Shown here: positions 25,818 through 33,394 of the stretch, piece after piece | Position numbering within the stretch: the first letter of the stretch is position 1 | How the letters are laid out: each line of letters opens with the position of its first letter | From: CAMCYM01 sp964405405 | Lineage (GTDB): Bacteria; Bacteroidota; Bacteroidia; Flavobacteriales_D; Sanyastnellaceae | Length of the DNA stretch: 64,000 nucleotides | Direction of reading: 5' to 3' | NCBI GenBank assembly: GCA_964405405.1 | Contig: CAYONT010000004.1 | Location: 36,456 to 100,455 of the forward strand | Translations under genes and position numbers: made by a program | The notes under the pieces: generated by a model | The model's database searches: none | What the model saw: only the letters and a program-made list of their open reading frames with translations | Told to the model about the DNA's origin: nothing

Positions 25818-26527
25818 AGACCCTTCACCTCATCCCCAATACGCTGGGCTCTCGGTCTCCGTTGCTGGAGTTGTCTGCGGGGGCCTTGGATGCTTTGCGG
25901 ACCTGTCCCCGGTTTGTGGTAGAGAGTCAGGCTGCTTGGGGAAGGTTGATGCGGGATGCTTGTCCTGATCGTTCGCTGCTTGGAGTCGAAACTTTCTTGC
26001 TGAACGAGCATACCGATGCGCAAGATTGGGTGGATTTGGCAGGCTGGTTGCGCAACGCCGACGACATCGGTTGTGTCACGGATGCTGGTTGTCCTGGAGT
26101 GGCCGATCCCGGAGCGCCGCTGGTCCGAATGGCACATCATGCCGGGTGGCGTGTCGTCCCTCACATCGGTCCCTCCTCCATTCTCCTCGCGTTGATGGCC
26201 AGTGGGATGAACGGGCAAGCCTTCGCATTCAAAGGCTATTTGCCCCGAGAAAGCAAACACCGCGACACCCGTTGGCGAGAAATGCGTGAAGGGCTCCAGC
26301 GCAGGAAGGAAACCCAAATCTTCATGGAGCCCCCCTACCGAAACGACACCACCTTCAAAGAATGTTTGGAACGGTTGGACGGAGACCAACAACTTGCTGT
26401 GGCAGTGGATTTGACCTTACCCTCCGAATGGATTCGGTCACACGCGGTATCCGAATGGCGGGGGGAGGCTGGACGGGACATGCCTTCACTCAACAAACGC
26501 CCCTGTCTCTTCCTCATCGGTTCATGA
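25814..26527 (+). CDS. SAM-dependent methyltransferase, RsmI-like (tetrapyrrole methylase fold)
   Basis: 237 aa. Starts LHLIPNTLGSRSPLLEL. The SAM-binding VTDAGCPGVADPGAPLVRMAH and the GPSSILLALMASGMNGQAFAFKGYLPRE motifs match the RsmI family, and EPPYRND occupies the usual EAPHR position. It is shorter than RsmI (about 285 aa) and has the LIPNTLG start of the second, Bacteroidota-specific paralogue group, so ribosomal C1402 2'-O methylation should not be assumed. Its 3' end overlaps the convergent lipoprotein gene by 14 bp. Confidence 0.85.
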   Translation: MKTLHLIPNTLGSRSPLLELSAGALDALRTCPRFVVESQAAWGRLMRDACPDRSLLGVETFLLNEHTDAQDWVDLAGWLRNADDIGCVTDAGCPGVADPGAPLVRMAHHAGWRVVPHIGPSSILLALMASGMNGQAFAFKGYLPRESKHRDTRWREMREGLQRRKETQIFMEPPYRNDTTFKECLERLDGDQQLAVAVDLTLPSEWIRSHAVSEWRGEAGRDMPSLNKRPCLFLIGS

Positions 26528-27371
26528 AGCCTGTGACCGCGGTGTCACGCTTGATTTCAATGCGGTAAAGTCCCGGAACTTCTGGGGTATGACCTGCCAA
26601 AGGAACTCCCTGGGCTCCCATCGCCGCTTGTGGACCTGTGATCCACCAGTAGACCCCCGGTACGGAATGACGCAACAGAAATTGACGGATGGAGGGTAGG
26701 GTTTGGTCTTCATCCCCCCAACGAAAAGCCCATTGCACGGCAGGTAGCGTGGTGGTATCGGAAACCGACGTAGGCCATTGCGCTTGGTCCGCGCTGGCGG
26801 ATCGGATGTCCAGCCATAGGCCCTCACCTTGGCTCCAGGGTTGGGAATTTTCATCGGGTACAAGGGCCCAGACCCATCCCGAAGCCTCTGGTTCAAGTTG
26901 CCATCGGGCCTCCGGAAGCTGTCGCCGGTGTTGACGGACCATGGCCTCCAACCACTGCGCCTCGGTGAGCGCTCCAGACATGGCTTTCCGCGCCAAATCG
27001 ACCTTTCCTGAGGGCCAAACTGCCTCCACCTGCAGCCACCACGTTCCGCCCATGGCTTGAGGTCCTTCATCCGGCTGCCACCTTTCAACCCCTGACCAGC
27101 TGGCCCAACCGGCGTCCCCTTCCCGCAAGGTTCCTCCCCAATCCCGCCAGGGGATGAACTGGGGCTCATCAGCCCAGACCGTATCTCGGAACATTTCCAC
27201 CCCTTCCCGCCTCCCTCCCACCATCACCCAGGCACAGGCATCTTTTACTTGGGGCCCATCCAGCGCCCCCAGGGTCGTCCATTTCAAAGGCCCGGGAGAC
27301 GACTCGCTAGAGCATGCGAGGCCCAGAATAACGAACCAAGTGCCTCCTGCGGCGACGTCAAACCACTTCAT
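26514..27371 (-). CDS. Lipoprotein downstream of the GldI-like FKBP; function unknown
   Basis: 285 aa from ATG 27371. The signal ends in a lipobox (FVILGLAC|SSES), so it is probably lipidated by Lgt. The body is Trp-rich with no recognised domain. One stretch (VYWWITGPQAAMGAQGVPLAGHTPEVPGLYRIEIKRD) could be a beta-rich or Ig-like end. It overlaps the FKBP gene by 4 nt and so belongs to the nrnA-FKBP-lipoprotein operon. In gliding Bacteroidota this neighbourhood holds gldI, making an envelope or motility role plausible but unproven. The open frame upstream of 27371 is inside the FKBP gene and was excluded. Confidence 0.78.
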   Translation of the reverse strand: MKWFDVAAGGTWFVILGLACSSESSPGPLKWTTLGALDGPQVKDACAWVMVGGRREGVEMFRDTVWADEPQFIPWRDWGGTLREGDAGWASWSGVERWQPDEGPQAMGGTWWLQVEAVWPSGKVDLARKAMSGALTEAQWLEAMVRQHRRQLPEARWQLEPEASGWVWALVPDENSQPWSQGEGLWLDIRSASADQAQWPTSVSDTTTLPAVQWAFRWGDEDQTLPSIRQFLLRHSVPGVYWWITGPQAAMGAQGVPLAGHTPEVPGLYRIEIKRDTAVTGFMNR

Positions 27372-27967
27372 GGTTGGGGCGCAGCTGCCACCGGCATCAG
27401 TTCTGGCGTCATCGAACGGGCTCGGATCCGAAGGACCACGATGGCATCTTGGGGCACCTTGTTCGCCCAACCCGTCAGCCCCCAAGCTTCGTGGCTCGGG
27501 ATGATGGCTTCGATGGAATCTCCGGCTGTGGCCCATTCAGCGATGGCATGAAATCCCCTTGGAACATCGTCGCGGAGGCGGCGGAACCGTAGAGGCCGAT
27601 CGCCTTCGAACCGCATGAACACAGTCGAATCCGTCAATCGCCCCTCCACATCCCAAACAATCCAGGTTCCTTCTGGCACCTCGGTGGTTCCGATTCCTTC
27701 TCCTTCCACCCGACGCCAAACAATGCCTGTGGCCGTCCGTTCCGCCCCGACCCAACCCCATTGTGTGACCAACGAGTCAATAAAAGCCGCCTGAAGCGCC
27801 ACTTGTTCTTGTTGAAACGCTATCAATGCTTCTTGGCTGATGGCCTTTGCAGGCACCTCCTCTTGAGGTTCCGAAAGGGAACGCATCCAGAGGACCCCGC
27901 CCATCCCCACCGAAATCAATCCCAAACCCGCCAACAACCAACGTTTCCAGGAAAAACCCTGTTTCAT
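27368..27967 (-). CDS. FKBP-type peptidyl-prolyl isomerase, GldI-like
   Basis: 199 aa. An N-terminal uncleaved-looking anchor (WLLAGLGLISVGMGGVLWM) is followed by a short helical linker (EALIAFQQEQVALQAAFIDSL). The FKBP domain is diverged: TWIVWDVEGRLTDSTVF, ...HAIAEWATAGDSIEAIIPSHEAWGLTG, with IPS.xAWG in place of the usual IPs.lAYG. GldI of Flavobacterium is an FKBP lipoprotein next to nrnA; here the lipobox is absent and a TM anchor replaces it. Likely a periplasmic folding factor for envelope or T9SS components. Seven nt separate it from nrnA. Confidence 0.82.
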   Translation of the reverse strand: MKQGFSWKRWLLAGLGLISVGMGGVLWMRSLSEPQEEVPAKAISQEALIAFQQEQVALQAAFIDSLVTQWGWVGAERTATGIVWRRVEGEGIGTTEVPEGTWIVWDVEGRLTDSTVFMRFEGDRPLRFRRLRDDVPRGFHAIAEWATAGDSIEAIIPSHEAWGLTGWANKVPQDAIVVLRIRARSMTPELMPVAAAPQP

Positions 27968-27973
27968 GTTCGC

Positions 27974-29038
27974 TTAGATTTCGTAATCCAAAGCCGTTGC
28001 CCATCCAGGAAGCAAGGCCTCCAGTCGCTCACAAACGGCCACCAAGGTGGACCCTTCTACCATGCCACCGGCCGCGTTGTGATGCCCCCCCCCAGAAAAA
28101 TGTGCCTTGGCTACTTCTTGGACACTGAACCGGCCACGGGATCGAAAGGACATCTTGATGCGTCCCTCGGCATCCTCATACAGGAACACCGCCAAATTCA
28201 CCCCCTCAATGCCCAAGGCTTGGTTGACCAACCCTTCTGTGTCGCCAGATTGGTAATGAAACCGTTGTAAATCAGCCTGAGACAAAGCGATGATGGCCGC
28301 TCGGTAAGCAGGCCAAACCCGCAACCGTTCGCTCAGCGCAAAACCCACCAAACGCATGCGGTGCAAGGGATGCGTGTCATAGACCCGGCTTTGAATCGCA
28401 GCGTGGTCAATGCCCGACTCCATGAGCCGTGCAGCGATTCGAAGGGTGTTGGGGGTCACCGCTGAGAAGCGAAAGGAACCCGTATCGGTGATCAGCCCCA
28501 CATACAGGCAGGCCGCCACCTCAGGAGACAGCGAGGCCGCACCCGTCGCCTCCATCCATCCATAGACCAATTCACAAGTCGAACTAGCTCTGACGTCCGA
28601 GAAGGAAACATCGGCAAAATCCTCTGGAAAAGGATGGTGATCGATGAGCACCTTGGGAGCCGAAGAAGCCCGCAGGAGTGGCGCCAATGGACCTGTCCGA
28701 TCCAATCCGTTGTAATCCAGACAGAAAACCAAGTCGGCCGCATCCAAGGCCTCCGCCGCATCCACGGGATGAGCCGCCAAGGTCAGGACCGTTTCGTGTC
28801 CGGGCATCCAGTGCAGGAACCTGGGACAAGCATCGGGCATTACGACCCGGCAATGGATACCCGATTCCCGAAGAAAAGCCCCCAGGGCCAATGCAGAACC
28901 CATGGCGTCCCCGTCCGGTGAGCGGTGGGAGGTGATGACCACGTGCTGAGAGACCTCCAAGAGGGCAGCGCATCGCCCCACGGTCGCAGCATCAAAAACC
29001 GGGGAGCCCAACCTTTCCATGGATTCGTTCCGTGACAT
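27974..29038 (-). CDS. nrnA: DHH-family phosphoesterase (NrnA-like nanoRNase / pAp phosphatase)
   Basis: 354 aa. The DHH motifs in order are SHRSPDGDAMGSALAL, CLDYNGLDR, LIDHHPFPED, and LYVGLITDTGSFRFS. The DHHA1 domain has FSGGGHHNAAGG near the C-terminus. It degrades 2-5 nt RNAs and often 3'-phosphoadenosine 5'-phosphate. Start ATG 29038, with a TACCTTCG promoter box 4 nt upstream. First gene of the nrnA-FKBP-lipoprotein operon; divergent from the DUF6702 gene with a 35-bp intergenic region. Confidence 0.93.
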   Translation of the reverse strand: MSRNESMERLGSPVFDAATVGRCAALLEVSQHVVITSHRSPDGDAMGSALALGAFLRESGIHCRVVMPDACPRFLHWMPGHETVLTLAAHPVDAAEALDAADLVFCLDYNGLDRTGPLAPLLRASSAPKVLIDHHPFPEDFADVSFSDVRASSTCELVYGWMEATGAASLSPEVAACLYVGLITDTGSFRFSAVTPNTLRIAARLMESGIDHAAIQSRVYDTHPLHRMRLVGFALSERLRVWPAYRAAIIALSQADLQRFHYQSGDTEGLVNQALGIEGVNLAVFLYEDAEGRIKMSFRSRGRFSVQEVAKAHFSGGGHHNAAGGMVEGSTLVAVCERLEALLPGWATALDYEI

Positions 29039-29042
29039 GGCA

Positions 29043-29050
29043 CGAAGGTA
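29043..29050 (-). promoter_or_regulatory. -7 box TACCTTCG for nrnA, predicts leaderless mRNA
   Basis: Ends 4 nt (TGCC) before the ATG at 29038. Confidence 0.6.
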
Positions 29051-29060
29051 CGCCCCGCCC

Positions 29061-29068
29061 TACATTTG
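29061..29068 (+). promoter_or_regulatory. -7 box TACATTTG for the DUF6702 gene
   Basis: Perfect TAnnTTTG, ending 5 nt before the ATG at 29074. It lies back-to-back with the nrnA promoter in a 35-bp intergenic region. Confidence 0.65.
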
Positions 29069-29073
29069 TTCAC

Positions 29074-29571
29074 ATGATGCACTGGTTTCCCTGGCTTTTG
29101 TGGTGTTGCATCCTGCCCGCCCACGACTTCCATTACAGCCGGTCCGATTGGCAGTGGAATGAGAAAACCCGGGCATACGAAGTGACCATTCGTGTCTTCA
29201 CTGATGATTGGGAATCCGCGCTGACCGGGCATGCTGGCACCGCTGCCGGTGGCCCCATTCGGCTGGGAGACGCCCGAGAGCATCCCCGGGTGTCGGAATG
29301 GGCAAGGGGCTACCTCAACAAAAACATCCACTTGACCAGCGGAAACAAAGCCATTCCGCTGGTGTACATCGGCATGGAAGTCGAACATGACATCACCTAT
29401 TTGTTCCTCGAATCTTATCCCATCCAACCCCAAGAACCCGTTGAAATTGAACAAACTATGCTCTTTGAGTTGTTCGATGATCAAGTCAATGACGTGCATC
29501 TGAAGTCGCCTCAAGGTGTCTTCCAGGAGTCCTTGCATGCTGGACTTTCCAAGTGGAGACCCCGACCATGA
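29074..29571 (+). CDS. DUF6702 family exported protein
   Basis: 165 aa. Short signal (MMHWFPWLLWCCILPA), then the family pattern HDFHYSRSDWQWNEKTRAYEVTIRVFTDDWESAL, ...YLNKNIHLTSGNKAIPLVYIGMEVEHDITYLFLESY. In this family the mature protein begins with a His-containing HxFHxS motif. It is a small beta-rich periplasmic or outer-membrane-associated protein of unknown function, common in Bacteroidota. ATG 29077 is an equally possible start. Its stop overlaps nth (ATGA). Confidence 0.82.
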   Translation: MMHWFPWLLWCCILPAHDFHYSRSDWQWNEKTRAYEVTIRVFTDDWESALTGHAGTAAGGPIRLGDAREHPRVSEWARGYLNKNIHLTSGNKAIPLVYIGMEVEHDITYLFLESYPIQPQEPVEIEQTMLFELFDDQVNDVHLKSPQGVFQESLHAGLSKWRPRP

Positions 29572-30215
29572 AGAAGGCAGAAAAAGTCGAGTGGTTGATG
29601 GAGCAATTGGAACGGTTGTACCCGAATCCTCCTGTTCCACTGGACCACAAGAACCCCTTCGAGTTGTTGATCGCTGTGCTGCTGTCGGCGCAATGTACCG
29701 ACGCGCGGGTCAACCTCGTTACCCCGGCGCTGTTCGCCGCCGGACCCGATCCAGCGGGGATGCGACAGTTGGGAGAAGAAAGGATTCGGGATTTCATTCG
29801 GACGTGCGGTTTGGCCCCCGCTAAAGCCGCGAACATCTACAAGCTCACTGGGATGCTGCTCGATTTGCATGGCGGCGAGGTTCCAGACACCTTTGAGGCG
29901 CTGGAGAACCTTCCTGGCGTGGGGCACAAGACCGCTTCGGTGGTGATGGCGCAGGCCTTTGGGGTGCCTGCCTTTCCCGTTGATACGCACATCCATCGTC
30001 TCATGTGGCGTTGGGCGCTTTCTGATGGTTCGGGTGTAGGCCAAACCGAGATCGACGCGAAGCGGCTTTTTCCGCGCGAGCGCTGGAACGATTTGCATCT
30101 GCAAATCATTTTCTACGGTCGGGAATACAGCCCTGCCCGGGGCGTCCGGTGGGAAAAGGACTTCATCTTGCGCAAAATCGGTCGGGCAGAAGAGCGACGC
30201 AAATGGGGTGGATGA
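29568..30215 (+). CDS. nth: Endonuclease III-like DNA glycosylase lacking the [4Fe-4S] cluster
   Basis: 215 aa. The HhH-GPD fold has both catalytic residues: Lys in LPGVGHKTASVV and Asp in FPVDTHIHR. The upstream NPFELLIAVLLSAQCTDARVN motif is standard. The C-terminus, where E. coli Nth has the Cys-X6-Cys-X2-Cys-X5-Cys cluster loop, reads FYGREYSPARGVRWEKDFI and contains no cysteine. The cluster is therefore absent, as in a recognised subgroup of Bacteroidota Nth. It removes oxidised pyrimidines and nicks the AP site. ATG 29568 was chosen over GTG 29553. Confidence 0.92.
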   Translation: MKKAEKVEWLMEQLERLYPNPPVPLDHKNPFELLIAVLLSAQCTDARVNLVTPALFAAGPDPAGMRQLGEERIRDFIRTCGLAPAKAANIYKLTGMLLDLHGGEVPDTFEALENLPGVGHKTASVVMAQAFGVPAFPVDTHIHRLMWRWALSDGSGVGQTEIDAKRLFPRERWNDLHLQIIFYGREYSPARGVRWEKDFILRKIGRAEERRKWGG

Positions 30216-31096
30216 TTGACCCGCCGGCGGAATTGCCGGCCCTGGAGCGTCTGGGAAAACGGCTCCGACATCTGGGGCAGACCTCGGGGCTCATCCTCCA
30301 CCACCGGGGGTTGCCCCCGGCTGTCGTCGTGGGGCCAGACCTGCCTTCGCGCCGGACCACCCTCTACAAGGTCTGCCGGGCCCTCCGGCTCGAACTCACG
30401 AACCGGCCCCGCCCTGCCGACCGGGTGGTTCTGTACCTCCGTTTTGAAGACGTAACCGAGAAGCAGACCCCGCTTCCGGCCCATCTCCCGGCCGGCGCCT
30501 GGAACGCCCACTGCACGGACATCCGCAAATCCACCTTGGACCGCCATCACGAAGCCGTTTTCGGCTATGGCCTGGCCGTGGATCCCCTGCGCCACATCGG
30601 CCCCCTCCTCGAGAAAGGAGACGGCAATGCACTCCACGATGGCCGCATCCTCCAAGGCCCCCTTACCCCCGATGCCGTGCGTGCCGATAAGGTCTATCAG
30701 CGTGTCATCGCGAACCGGGTGGCCGATGGCCGTCCCGTGGACTTGAGGTTGGTTTGGCTTGCGGGCTCCACCCCCATCGCCTACTTGAAATTCAAGCCTG
30801 AAGAGCGTCGGTTTACCAACGAAACCACCCATGTGGAGACCGCCCTGCCCTCTGAAATCTTCTCAGCGGATGAATTGCGGAACGTCGCACTGCTCATGGA
30901 GCGCATGGGCGTGGATTGGGCGGAACTCGACATCCTCCGCGACGCGAACGACCAAAGGATTTACGTTGTGGACATCAATCCTACCCCATGGGGCCCGCCT
31001 GCAGCACTGCCAGCACCTGCCGCCAATGCTGCGATTCAGGCCATCGCCAGTGCACTGATTCCGCACATGATCTCGATCAAGCGAACTTCCCGATGA
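30212..31096 (+). CDS. Unknown protein with ATP-grasp-like features
   Basis: 294 aa, start ATG 30212 overlapping the nth stop (ATGA); ATG 30203 is possible. The N-terminal part (LILHHRGLPPAVVVGPDLPSRRTTLYKVCRALRLELTNRP) looks like an alpha/beta domain, and Lys-rich stretches follow. The middle has HEAVFGYGLAVDP and KVYQRVIANRVADGRPVDLRLVWLAG. The end, MGVDWAELDILRDANDQRIYVVDINPTPWGPP, resembles the metal-binding D.NP motif of ATP-grasp ligases. I do not recognise a named family. Third gene of the DUF6702-nth unit. The last 20 bp overlap the convergent fabI. Confidence 0.7.
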   Translation: MIDPPAELPALERLGKRLRHLGQTSGLILHHRGLPPAVVVGPDLPSRRTTLYKVCRALRLELTNRPRPADRVVLYLRFEDVTEKQTPLPAHLPAGAWNAHCTDIRKSTLDRHHEAVFGYGLAVDPLRHIGPLLEKGDGNALHDGRILQGPLTPDAVRADKVYQRVIANRVADGRPVDLRLVWLAGSTPIAYLKFKPEERRFTNETTHVETALPSEIFSADELRNVALLMERMGVDWAELDILRDANDQRIYVVDINPTPWGPPAALPAPAANAAIQAIASALIPHMISIKRTSR

Positions 31097-31889
31097 CCTC
31101 CTGGCTGACGCCCGTGTTGGAGAAACCGCCGTCGTGGAAGAGGTTCTGCATGGTCACATACCGCGTCATGTCGCTGAAAAGGGTGACACAGTAGTCGGCG
31201 CAGGCCTGGGCATCGGCGTTGCCCAGCGGACTCATGGACTCGCTGTAAGCGATGAACTCATCAAAGCCTTTCACACCGCTGCCGGCGGTGGTGACCGTGG
31301 GGCTCTGGGAGACCGTGTTGATGCGGACCTTTTTTGCCACGCCGTAGTGGTAGCCGAAACTCCGTGCAATGCTCTCGAGGAGACTCTTGGCATCCGCCAT
31401 GTCCCCGTAGTCTGGGAAGATCCGCTGGGCCGCGATGTAGGTCAAGGCCACGACACTCCCCCACTCCCGAATCGCATCCTTGCGCATGGCCACGGCGAGG
31501 GTCTTGTGCAAGGAGATGGCGCTCACGTCCAGGGTGGTTTGCAGGAAACTGTAGTTGATGTCGGTGTAATGCTTGCCCTTGCGCACGTTGGGGCTCATGC
31601 CGATGCTGTGCAGGATGAAGTCGATGGGGCCACCGAAGTGCTCCACGGCGCCATCGATGAGTTTTTCGAGGTCCTCCACCGAAGTCGCGTCCGCAGGAAT
31701 CACCGGAGCGTTCCCGACCTGCCGGGCGAGCTCGTGGATTTCCCCCATGCGCATCGCCACGGGAGCGTTTGTCAAGACCAGCTGGGCGCCGTGCGCATGG
31801 GCTTGTAGCGCTGTTTTCCAAGCGATGGACTGGTCATTCAGGGCGCCGAAGATGATGCCTTTTTTGCCGTGGAGCAGGGAGGTAGCCAT
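31077..31889 (-). CDS. fabI: Enoyl-[acyl-carrier-protein] reductase (NADH)
   Basis: 270 aa. The N-terminal cofactor motif is KKGIIFGALNDQSIAW, then DATSVEDLEKL, HSIGMSPN, and the FabI catalytic pair in FPDYGDMADAKSLLES (Tyr-X6-Lys). Near the C-terminus is PLGNADAQACADYC, a family landmark. It catalyses the last step of each fatty-acid elongation cycle. ATG 31889 was chosen from homology; the frame continues 10 codons upstream. Promoter TAGGTTTG lies 27 nt upstream. Confidence 0.95.
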   Translation of the reverse strand: MATSLLHGKKGIIFGALNDQSIAWKTALQAHAHGAQLVLTNAPVAMRMGEIHELARQVGNAPVIPADATSVEDLEKLIDGAVEHFGGPIDFILHSIGMSPNVRKGKHYTDINYSFLQTTLDVSAISLHKTLAVAMRKDAIREWGSVVALTYIAAQRIFPDYGDMADAKSLLESIARSFGYHYGVAKKVRINTVSQSPTVTTAGSGVKGFDEFIAYSESMSPLGNADAQACADYCVTLFSDMTRYVTMQNLFHDGGFSNTGVSQEVIGKFA

Positions 31890-31916
31890 GGTCGATGGGT
31901 TGCAATGGTTGAGCCG

Positions 31917-31924
31917 CAAACCTA
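31917..31924 (-). promoter_or_regulatory. -7 box TAGGTTTG for fabI
   Basis: Perfect TAnnTTTG, 27 nt before the ATG at 31889. Confidence 0.55.
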
Positions 31925-31956
31925 CGAAAAGCCGAAACAGCGCCGGGTTGTTCCGC

Positions 31957-33354
31957 TCAATCTGGGAAGATTTTTCCGGGATTCAAGATGCCCTGTGGGT
32001 CGAAAGCATGCTTCACGGCTCGCATGAGCGCGAGGTGATGCGGGGGGAAAGCGAGGTCCATGTATCCCCGCTGCACCCAGCCGATGCCGTGTTCTCCACT
32101 CAGGGTTCCGCCGAGTCGGAGCACCTCACCGAAGAGTTGGCGGATGGCTTGGTGGATTTGGCCTTCCCAAACCGATTCGGGCAAATCGCCACGCAACAAA
32201 TTGACGTGCAGGTTGCCATCGCCTGCATGGCCATAGCACACGCTCTGCAAACCGTGCTGCGCACAGATGGACTTCACCGCACGTAGGAGCGCAGGCAGCT
32301 GGGCACGGGGAACGACGGTGTCTTCTTCCTTGTAAACGCTGTGCGCCTTGACCGCCTCGCCGACCCGACGGCGCAGGAACCACAGGCGCTCCTGGGAGGC
32401 CGCATCGTCTGCAAACCAGGGTTCTCCTCCCCGATGTTGTTCCAACACGGGCAGCAGCGCTTCGACTTGGGGCATCAGGTCTTCCTGCCGAAAGGCATCC
32501 AATTCGATCAAGAGGTGGGCTTGTACCGAATCCGGCATGGGGAGTGAATGGTCGCCAGAGAACTGTTGGGCGAGGAGGACGGCATCGCGTTCCATGAACT
32601 CCAAGGCGGAGGGCACCACGCCCGCTTGGAAGATGGCTTGAACCGCGGCGCAGGCATCGGTGGCTTCGTCGAAGGGGACGAGCACGAGGGCGTGGTGGCG
32701 TGGGAGGGGCAGCAGTTTCAGGGTGGCCTCGGTCACGATGCCGAGGGTGCCTTCGCTGCCGACGAGGAGCTGGGTGAGGTTGTAGCCCGTGCTGTTCTTC
32801 AGGGTGTTCGCGCCGGTGCGGATGGTGGTCCCGTCGGCCAGCACGACTTCCAGGTTGAGGACCCAGTCCTTCGTCACGCCGTACTTGACGGCCCGCGGCC
32901 CACCGCTGTTCTCGGCGATGTTCCCGCCGATGGTGCAAGATCCGCGGGAGGCAGGGTCCACGGCGTAGAAAAGGCCCTGGGCCGCGACGGCTTCCTGCAA
33001 TTCTTGAACGATGACGCCAGGCTGCACGCGCACCTGTCCATTGGCGGTGTCAATCTCCAAAATCTGGTTCATGCGGCGCAGGGACAGGGCGATGCCCCCT
33101 CGGACCGGGAGGGCGCCGCCGCTCAGGCCGGTCCGGGCACCCGCGGCAGTCACCGGCACACCGTGCGCACTCGCCCAGCGCATCACCGCCGCTACCTGCT
33201 CCGAAGTCCTCGGCTCCGCCACCGCATCAGGCAAGAAACGCAAATCCTCCGTCTCGTCATGCGAGGCCGCATGCCGGGCTTCTGCATCACGCCGCAAATC
33301 CGCCCCCAACACCGCTTCGAGTTGGGCCCAGCGGGCTTCCCATTCCATTTCCAT
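31957..33354 (-). CDS. FAD-linked oxidase (glycolate oxidase GlcD / D-lactate dehydrogenase type)
   Basis: 465 aa. The FAD-binding PCMH domain includes PVTAAGARTGLSGGALPVRGGIALSLRRMNQI and SRGSCTIGGNIAENSGGPRAVKYG. The C-terminal FAD-oxidase domain contains VCYGHAGDGNLHVNLLRGD and LSGEHGIGWVQRGYM. It oxidises a 2-hydroxy acid (glycolate, D-lactate or D-2-hydroxyglutarate); which one cannot be told from sequence. No glcE/glcF partner is adjacent, which slightly favours a stand-alone D-lactate or D-2-hydroxyglutarate dehydrogenase. Promoter TAAGTTTG is 4 nt upstream of the ATG. Confidence 0.9.
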   Translation of the reverse strand: MEMEWEARWAQLEAVLGADLRRDAEARHAASHDETEDLRFLPDAVAEPRTSEQVAAVMRWASAHGVPVTAAGARTGLSGGALPVRGGIALSLRRMNQILEIDTANGQVRVQPGVIVQELQEAVAAQGLFYAVDPASRGSCTIGGNIAENSGGPRAVKYGVTKDWVLNLEVVLADGTTIRTGANTLKNSTGYNLTQLLVGSEGTLGIVTEATLKLLPLPRHHALVLVPFDEATDACAAVQAIFQAGVVPSALEFMERDAVLLAQQFSGDHSLPMPDSVQAHLLIELDAFRQEDLMPQVEALLPVLEQHRGGEPWFADDAASQERLWFLRRRVGEAVKAHSVYKEEDTVVPRAQLPALLRAVKSICAQHGLQSVCYGHAGDGNLHVNLLRGDLPESVWEGQIHQAIRQLFGEVLRLGGTLSGEHGIGWVQRGYMDLAFPPHHLALMRAVKHAFDPQGILNPGKIFPD

Positions 33355-33358
33355 GGGC

Positions 33359-33366
33359 CAAACTTA
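33359..33366 (-). promoter_or_regulatory. -7 box TAAGTTTG for the FAD-linked oxidase, predicts leaderless mRNA
   Basis: Perfect TAnnTTTG ending 4 nt (GCCC) before the ATG at 33354. Confidence 0.65.
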
Positions 33367-33378
33367 ACCCCCCCGCAT

Positions 33379-33386
33379 TAACTTTC
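33379..33386 (+). promoter_or_regulatory. -7 box TAACTTTC for the dipeptidyl peptidase gene
   Basis: Near-match to TAnnTTTG, 8 nt before the ATG at 33395, inside a 40-bp divergent intergenic region. Confidence 0.5.
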
Positions 33387-33394
33387 CCGCCCAA

